Of a stretch of 27,236 nucleotides of DNA, positions 21,063 to 27,236 are shown piece after piece; position 1 is the stretch's first letter; every line of letters starts with the position of its first letter. Source of the stretch: Pelargonium nanum (taxonomy: Eukaryota > Streptophyta > Magnoliopsida > Geraniales > Geraniaceae); NCBI GenBank assembly GCA_036897485.1, contig JAYMTF010001017.1, positions 1 to 27,236 of the forward strand. Direction: 5' to 3'. The notes under the pieces are model-generated. The model did not search any database. It was not told the origin of the DNA and saw only the letters and a program-made list of their open reading frames with translations. Made by a program: the position numbers and the translations under genes.

Positions 21063-22594
21063 CTTCTCTGTAGTTTAGGTCTCCGACTGGTAATATTTGC
21101 TGAGAACAAAGAAAAAAACAGAGTTCACATTCTATATTTTTACTTCTAAAGCCCAGCATTGACAAATCATGCAAAGTACAAATGAATACAGTGTAAAAAA
21201 GTTCCAATTCCATATCATTTAACAGAGAACAGAAGCTGACACAGTAGAAATTGCCATTATATTTCTAAATTCTTTTATTTACTTATGAAAACTCAACATA
21301 CAGAGATAAGTTTGTTTCCAGCATATTAGCTCTAACAAACTAGAACAATGCTTTTTACATCATTACAAAGAGAAAGAAATTTTCCCTTCTGTTTACATTT
21401 GTATCAAAACAATATGACCTAGGTTAGTGGATATGCTAGTGAAAGAAAAGATCTTACAGGAAGCAAAACTTTCACACCTGCAGTTTCTATAGTCCTCAAA
21501 AGTTGTTTGTGAGTGAAAATTTAGAAAAAGAGGATCAAACCTGGCCTCTTGAAAGCAAAGATCAACAAACATTCTACCATGCTGTTAAACAAAACCACTA
21601 GAGAAATCAAAATGTCACTTTGTTAACAACTGAAAGCACTACACACCATCTGGTTCAAGAAGCAACATTTGGTCATATTCAAATGACATTAACTTAAGAA
21701 ATGGCCTCCTGATAAAGACCTCTTCTTGATGTAATTTGTATTGTGGCTAAAAATAGCTCTGGTGAAAAAGTGCATTCTTATAGTTATATTAATACTATAG
21801 TGGCTATTAAGATAAACAGAACCATTGCCTAAAGCAAAATCTTAGAAAATCCTTGCTTGAACTATCCATTTTTTTTTTTTGAGCAAATGTTGTGCGTTTC
21901 GTACTTATGAATAGAACTTTTAGACCTCAAGAAACAGCCTACAATGTTTCAAAACAAAATTTCCTAACAGAATGCATGCATTAGACACCGTATAGTTCAA
22001 GAAGCAAAATCTGACTATGGCTTGAGAAAAACCTACCTTCAGGCTTCAAGATGAAAACAATGCATAGAACTGCTGGCTGAACCAATCTGATGTGCTGTAT
22101 ATGCCCTTCCCTGAAATGCCATGGTCACCATAAGTTAAGAATGACAGACGACTGCATGCATGTTCGGATATCTCACCACTCAAGCACTCAACATGACAAA
22201 ACACCATTACTCTCTTCCTCTCTTCTCTACTCTCCATTGTTTTCTCTCTTACCGTTATAAACATATCATGTCGAAAGCATAGCTATATATGAAGTCTCAC
22301 CATTAAGGGAAATAGTAACTTTCTTTGAGACAATATATCAAACACATAGAGTGCATAAAATTCAACCCAACAACACAGGTACAAATACATTACTATGACC
22401 CATTCTTTCTCATCTCCACTATTCACTCACACATACACCAACCAGTCAACCACAAATTGTATATATTAACCCAACAAAGCAAAGAGAAAAAGGACTGACC
22501 TCAGAGGTGAAAAGGGCAAATGGGTTCCGTGTAGAGCGCCAAATGGCGAAAAAGAAAAGGCGAAAAAAGCCGATCTTCCAACTGCTGATCTCAT
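21063..22594 (-). promoter_or_regulatory. Spliced 5' leader with a 69-codon upstream ORF overlapping the main start
   Basis: Three leader exons can be joined with good splice signals. An exon ends at 22500 (CTGAG|GTCAGT), followed by 22110-22037 (after TTTCAG, before GTAGGT), then 21099 onward (after TTCTCAG) running straight into the main ATG. In this arrangement an ATG in good context at 22594 (CCACCATGA) opens a 69-codon frame across all three exons. Its TGA overlaps the main start as ATGA. The uORF peptide starts MRSAVGRSAFFAFSFSPFG, rich in Arg, Ser and Phe, which looks like an organelle-targeting leader, but it is out of frame with the main protein. The splicing is inferred, not observed. 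Confidence 0.45.
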
Positions 22595-23040
22595 GGTGGA
22601 GCTCGAATTTAAACTAGGAAGATTCTCCTTCCCTCCAAGGAGTAAGCGACAAATCCGAATTTTCACTATTAATTTAAACATCATCGTCTCGGTGACTCCG
22701 AGAATATACAGATCGAAGCTTCAAGATATTCCCTCTTATGCCCAGAACCTCCTGGCCATTAGTGAACTCCGTCTTAGCTCAATTCAATACACAGAAAACA
22801 AAATACATTGATAAGCATAAATTCAAATATTCCATGGAAATATGGATGTATCAGATTCGCTGTCAGAGACGGCGACGAGAGGAGCAATGCTCAGTTGGAT
22901 TTTGGGGGACACGTATTTACTCTTTGGCGGATTTTGCGAAATTCCTCGTTGATGCCTTGAAATATATGGCGGGAGGGTTATGTAACGTTGGCGCTGGACG
23001 GACGGAGGCCGTTATTTCGGTTGTAACGCGATGGAGTGAA
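22595..23040. other. Putative promoter region of the large gene
   Basis: This region lies upstream of the leader exons on the minus strand. It is locally GC-richer (about 22860-23040) than its surroundings, with several CG-containing motifs, and has no convincing TATA box. The 120-codon plus-strand frame (22738-23100) runs into SINE sequence and shows no domain, so I do not call it a gene. Confidence 0.35.
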
Positions 23041-23112
23041 TTTTTTTTTATATTAAAGTTGAGCTACACAATAGCGGCAACTTTCCCCTTAAAGTCTTGA
23101 CCACTGTGTCAT
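23041..23112 (-). mobile_element. Internally deleted SINE copy
   Basis: On the minus strand this stretch reads as a tRNA-like A-box region (CAGTGGTCAAGAC), then directly the 3' part (GTGTAGCTCAACTT) and an A-rich tail. Both ends match the larger SINE at 24461-24707, where about 70-80 bases including the B box lie between them. It is therefore a deletion derivative of the same family. No clean target duplication was found. Confidence 0.6.
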
Positions 23113-23264
23113 TCCCTAAAAGACGGAGTTTAAAATTTTACATGTTTATAACTTGTTTAGGTTAGGGTGGTTTAGTAACATTGCTCTAAATTGTTAGTAC
23201 CAAAAATATGTTGAAGAGGGTCTCATACGATATCTCAAAAGCACGAATATGGGTACGAGTACCT

Positions 23265-23528
23265 GATAATGTACGTATTTAGTACGTCGGGACGACTATT
23301 TTCCAAAAAGTCTAGATACGGATACTATGAGATGTTTATATATAAGTAAAAATTATTAAAAGTTAAAGACGTATAAAAAATTTAGAGTCAATAATAGATA
23401 ATGTACGTATTTAGTACGTCGGGACGACAATTTTCCAAAAAGTCTAGATACGGATACTATAAGATGTTTATATATATGTAAAAATTATTAAAAGTTAAAC
23501 ACATATAAAAAATTTATAGTCAATAATA
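23265..23528. repeat. 132-bp tandem duplication (two copies)
   Basis: The segment 23265-23396 is repeated immediately at 23397-23528 with only a few substitutions. Each unit starts GATAATGTACGTATTTAGTA and holds a second GTACG plus a CGTCGGGACGAC short inverted motif. The high identity points to a fairly recent duplication. I found no reading frame or known element in the unit. Confidence 0.9.
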
Positions 23529-24444
23529 GAATAAACGAAAGATTGATTTAAGTTTTGGTTTGTAAGTTTTTGCTTATAGAAAATGGTCAATTAGAAGAAT
23601 GAAGGATATGCATGGGATGTAAGTTCAAAAGAAAAAGATGTGATATGCATAAAAAAAAGTCACCACGTCCTTTTCTACTCCACGATCTTACCGGCATTAA
23701 CAACCATCTCTCTTTTGTGATCACCCCGGCGTCGCCACACTTTTCCAAACCACTTGTCAAATCAATGTTGGTAGAAATTATCACCACCGAGTAACGGTTA
23801 GTCCAAGCTCACGTCAATAAAATTGACATGTCACTTTTTTGTCGTCGAAATTTTTTAACATTATTAGTGTTCAAAACTTATTTGTACACAGTTAATAGTT
23901 AATGCGTGTATCTCTACAAAATTTAACAAATTGGTGAAAATTGTTGCATAAAAAATTATGTATGTCTCAGTATAATCAACTAAACTAAAAGTTTAACTTT
24001 TAATAATTATCAAAAGTCTATTAATAAAACTTCATATATTATAACAGGTAAACGTCAACCAGTTTGGTGATTGTGACCTGATCTGTTATACTATAATTAA
24101 GAGCATGGCTTGTAATCATCGTTAGGAACATTTTAAAAAATGAAGTATGATTGTGACATGAAATCTAATACGTCAAATTTATTATAATAAGGTTTTGTGG
24201 GAAAATGTGTGCCAATGGATATTCCATATATTCTTTAGTTGTTAATTTAACAGGTTTGTACTTACATTAATTTCTTATTTGTTGTGAGCTAATACTATAG
24301 AGATTAAGTCAAAAGAAAAAAAAATGAATCTCACTCGTTTTAACTAAATAATTCTCTCGCCTAAACTAAGCATGTTCAAGTGCCAATAAAGTTTAAGCAC
24401 CATTTTGGTGGTTAATCCACTTGTATTTAACTAATACACTCCTA
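23529..24444. other. AT-rich intergenic DNA, nothing recognised
   Basis: Short reading frames around 23590-23790 on both strands overlap each other and show no domain, no splice partners and no codon bias. I see no gene or structured RNA here. Confidence 0.5.
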
Positions 24445-24460
24445 CTTAGGCTATCTTTTA

Positions 24461-24707
24461 TTTTTTTATTATTTTTTTTTAAATTGAGCTACACAACAAG
24501 GGGGTAGCTCTCCCCTTTTAACCCAAACCCCAGCTCACCCGACGCAATGAGATTCGAACCCACGACCTCCTACATGGAGATGTGTGTCTTGACCATTGCG
24601 CCACCCCCTGGGGGGCAAATGACATATTTTGCATGGCATGTGGTTCGAACTCAAGACCACTGATTTTGTCTTTGATAGTCTAACCAGCTAGACTGAATTA
24701 TATTCAT
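24461..24707 (-). mobile_element. Dimeric tRNA-derived SINE with perfect 16-bp target duplication
   Basis: A perfect 16-bp direct repeat, CTTAGGCTATCTTTTA, at 24445-24460 and 24708-24723 brackets a 247-bp insertion read on the minus strand. The insertion contains two tRNA-like heads. The first has an A-box-like TAGCTGGTTAGAC (about 24674-24692) and B box GAGTTCGAACCAC (24640-24652). The second has TGGCGCAATGG (about 24592-24603) and B box GGGTTCGAATCTC (24549-24561). A 3' body and an A-rich tail (plus-strand T run 24461-24480) follow. The single outer duplication means the two heads arrived together, as a dimer. Confidence 0.82.
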
Positions 24708-24723
24708 CTTAGGCTATCTTTTA

Positions 24724-25812
24724 AAACTCTCTTTTTCTTCTCATTTATTAGAGGCGTTTTCTCAATTTATATTACGTGTTTTTTCATAATAGACGAAAGA
24801 ATTTGTGAGGAATAAACTCCTTTAATTTGGGCATTATAGTAGAGGAGCATGAAATAAAAGTCATGCTAATTTTCTTATTAATTGAAAATAGTTGATACAC
24901 TTTTTTGACCCAAGGTCAAATGAAGCATACTACGATGTATGTTTGGTTACCGACGTATCAGATTAAAATAGCATCCGACCGTCTTGTTGTAGTCTAAAAG
25001 TGTATATTGAAAATATAAAAACCTTTTGCAGACGCCAAATATGTGGCCTTGGTAATCCTCCTGAATGTGCGCATGTTCACGTTCTGAGTGTACGTCTTGG
25101 GGGCTACGAAGCATTATTGGGTCGTTGAGGTGTCTAGGTAACTCCCCTCCACCGACCAAGTATCCCTAATGGTAGTTTTAGAGTGGTAGAGGATTCTTTT
25201 CGTGACGTATATTCAGAACCTCATAGAGACATGGGGAGTCTTTGGGATTGAGGGATCACGTTCGGAAGGGGGCGCGCAGACAAACCATGTGGGAGTGAGG
25301 TACACTTGACTTTGAAATTTGAAGGACACGGGAGCTAGTACACACAACGTCCCTCTTAGCTGTCAAGAAATGCGCCGCGACAAAATGATATATGCTCCAA
25401 CGAGCACTACAACGAATATGCGCAGAGGCTGTGTTGGGCGAGCTGGAGTGAGATTGGGCAAGCAAAGAGCTCGTGTGGGAGCGGGCGATGTGTTGGGTTC
25501 CTCGTTGCGACTAGGTTTCTTGTTGCAGCATATATACCTTATCGCAACGAGATTCCCTAGCTTGCGAGGTAAAACTGAAGATTCGTCTGGTGGTTTGGCA
25601 TTATAGTTCATATGATGACAGACCGCAACATGGTTAAGGCTTAGTCCTAAAAATACGTGCATTTCCTTCATCGAGGCAGTATCGAGAGATTGGTTGACGC
25701 GTTCACTTGACTGTGTTAGGCTTTTGTGGGTGAACTTTTCAGGAGGCGTCTTGGGTGAGTGGATTTTCTTAGAGGGTTCCTTGGACATGTTCTTTGGGTG
25801 AGCTCCCAGAAG
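24724..25812. other. Intergenic DNA, possibly a decayed mobile element
   Basis: Composition shifts here: from about 25020 to 25800 the DNA is richer in G and C than its flanks and gives overlapping medium-length frames on both strands (up to 141 codons), none with a recognisable domain. This could be an old retrotransposon fragment or non-coding repeat, but I could not find paired terminal repeats. Confidence 0.35.
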
Positions 25813-25821
25813 CGGGTGTCA

Positions 25822-25916
25822 AACAACCATCAATGAGGCAATTGATTTAAGGCGCTTGCTTCTCTTAAGGTCTCATGTTTGAGCATCGGTTGTTATGCTT
25901 GGTTATAAAAAAAAAA
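25822..25916 (+). mobile_element. Short tRNA-Ser/Leu-like SINE with 9-bp duplication
   Basis: A 95-bp segment begins with a tRNA-like head. GAGGCAATTGATTTAAGGCG resembles the D-arm of Ser/Leu tRNAs, and a degraded B box (GTTTGAGCATC) follows. It ends in a ten-A tail. It is flanked by the direct repeat CGGGTGTCA at 25813-25821 and 25917-25925. It is too short and mismatched to be a functional tRNA gene. Confidence 0.62.
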
Positions 25917-25925
25917 CGGGTGTCA

Positions 25926-27055
25926 GGCGCCCAAATTTCTAGAGAATTTGAGTTCATTCTCGATTTTTCCCACATCAAAGTAGTGTATAGTTACGACTTA
26001 TCATCTTAATACTGACTTGTACAATTTATAATTTTTTGGATAACATCAAGTGGACTTCCAAAATAAATTTGGTTTATGATATACCGGGACCAAACAAAAC
26101 GGTCATTTTTTCTACTAGTAATAGCAATGAACAAAAACAAAAATTATGACATATTTAAAACTAGATTAGATTGATCAATGTTCGATATATTTTAGCTCCG
26201 ATTGATTGCGTTCAACCATATTATTTGTCTTAAACAATGAAATAAAAACATGCATATATGTCATCTACATATTAAAGATTTTTAAAGCCCAACCGATGTG
26301 TGAGTCCAAAAATATATGATCACACTCATGCATTGTATTCAAGATAAACATGCATGCATATATATGTCATGATCTACAAGATAACTACCGTTGGCAAAAT
26401 ATATCTGAAGGATTGATTGATTGAGTAGTATCTTTGTTCCTTTTGTTTTCGTCAAGAAGAAGCCTACAAAACCTTCATTTTAGTGATATAACTTCCATTT
26501 CGAATATGAGCATAATTCGTTCTCATATTCTCTTCAACGTCTCAATAATAATTTCCCCTCGCCACAATGTATTTGGCTCTATGCTATATTACCAATTTTT
26601 GCCTTTTGGACAAACCAATGAATGCCACCATAACGTTATCTCTATAAACCTAGTTCAAATTGAGTATGTGTCCAATTTTTTATTTTCAAAAATGTAAGAA
26701 TGAATTCATTGGATGTGAAGTCTTTCTATTATAATCTGCTACGAGTTATGACTCTTACGTTGAGAACCCTTATAATAGTTAAGACGTGAAAATTATTCTT
26801 TGGAACATCAATTAATAAGATTTTGAAAAAGATATGTAATAACAATAAAAAGAAACAAGCCATTGATCACAAGGACGTTATGATCGGACCGGCTATCACT
26901 TAGGTGACTAGACCAAACTGGCTATCACTCAGGAAGGATAACAACCAGTGAGGATAACACTTGCTCCACACATATTGAAAAGTTGTATAAATAGAAAGAA
27001 CCAATCATAAATGAGGTAAGAGACTCATTTATCAAGAAAATGAGAATATGCTAAG
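25926..27055. other. AT-rich intergenic DNA near the right edge
   Basis: No supported gene. An 87-codon plus-strand frame at 26434-26697 has no recognised domain. Around 26890-27000 a short imperfect direct repeat (GGCTATCACTTAGG and GGCTATCACTCAGG) is followed by a TATAAATAG box. That order would suit a retroelement LTR or TRIM, but no second copy is in the window. Confidence 0.4.
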
Positions 27056-27056
27056 G

Positions 27057-27236
27057 CTGCGTTTGGATTAGAATTTTGATGGGAATGCATTCCCATTCCA
27101 ATTGTCATTCCTTTCATTCCCATTCCCATATCCATTCCCATGTAATGTTGTTTGGATCAATCAAAGTGTGGGAATGAGAACCATTTTCTTCCAATTGTTA
27201 TTATTTGGTTAACAAAAATAAAAAATTGTTAAAAAT
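27057..27236. mobile_element. Left end of a MITE-like element, cut by the window edge
   Basis: After a CTAA flank, the sequence GGCTGCGTTTGGATT has the look of a Harbinger- or hAT-type terminal repeat. A subterminal perfect 18-bp palindrome (27079-27096, centred on TGCA) and several CATTCC/GGAATG repeats follow, which is common in plant MITEs. The other end is outside the window, so the family and target duplication cannot be confirmed. Confidence 0.5.

Noticed and set aside
22738-23100. 120-codon plus-strand frame
   Set aside because: It overlaps the leader and promoter of the large gene and a SINE fragment. No domain or splice support is seen.
24540-24610. tRNA-like sequence with a good B box
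   Set aside because: It lies inside a 247-bp insertion with a 16-bp duplication and an A-rich tail. It is SINE sequence, not a tRNA gene.
26434-26697. 87-codon plus-strand frame as a possible gene or retroelement relic
   Set aside because: No recognised motif and no flanking element structure. The length is possible by chance in this composition.
26880-27010. Solo LTR or TRIM suggested by a TATAAATAG box and a short direct repeat
   Set aside because: No TG...CA ends, target duplication or second terminal repeat could be identified.
1-27236. CRISPR arrays, bacterial operons, rRNA genes
   Set aside because: No spaced direct-repeat array, no ribosome-binding-site-led gene strings and no rRNA-like sequence. 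Everything else points to a plant nuclear genome.

Overview
This is a nuclear window from a flowering plant, most likely a eudicot. The evidence is AT-rich DNA with GT-AG introns, two long multi-exon genes, a CLE signalling-peptide gene, tRNA-derived SINEs with target-site duplications, and a PIF/Harbinger-like element. There are no bacterial-style operons. All three protein-coding genes I can support lie on the minus strand, so the window reads right to left. Gene models were joined by hand from splice signals, reading phase and family resemblance.

Layout, left to right. 1-2887: transposon-rich flank with a 169-bp SINE (974-1142), an 11-bp-arm palindrome (1331-1357) and a 1.14-kb non-autonomous Harbinger-like element (1467-2603) that carries a hairpin minisatellite. 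2888-8632: six-exon JmjC dioxygenase gene of the JMJ30/JMJD5 type (410 aa), followed upstream by a cluster of evening elements (8757-8886). 8887-11674: AT-rich intergenic DNA. 11675-12122: two-exon CLE peptide gene whose 172-bp intron holds 20 GAA/TTC units. 12837-21062: seven-exon gene for a 2,315-residue multidomain protein, with a spliced 5' leader reaching to about 22.6 kb. 22.9-27.2 kb: intergenic DNA with a truncated SINE, a 132-bp tandem duplication, a dimeric SINE with a perfect 16-bp target duplication, a short SINE, and the start of another mobile element at the right edge.

The most unusual content is the 2,315-aa protein. In order it has an FAD amine-oxidase-like module, a fatty-acyl-AMP-ligase-type adenylation domain, a phosphopantetheine carrier domain, and a membrane region of three [transmembrane segments + left-handed beta-helix] repeats. 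That membrane region resembles the C-terminal part of bacterial epsilon-poly-lysine synthetase. A catalase-like haem domain is inserted between repeats 2 and 3. There is no canonical condensation or thioesterase domain. My inference is that the protein activates an acyl or amino-acyl substrate, holds it on the carrier arm, and modifies or transfers it at a membrane with redox steps by the FAD and haem modules. Substrate and product cannot be read from the sequence.

The JMJ30-type gene and the CLE gene are ordinary plant regulators with no evident functional link to the large protein. The cis-elements of the first and the intronic repeat of the second deserve attention.
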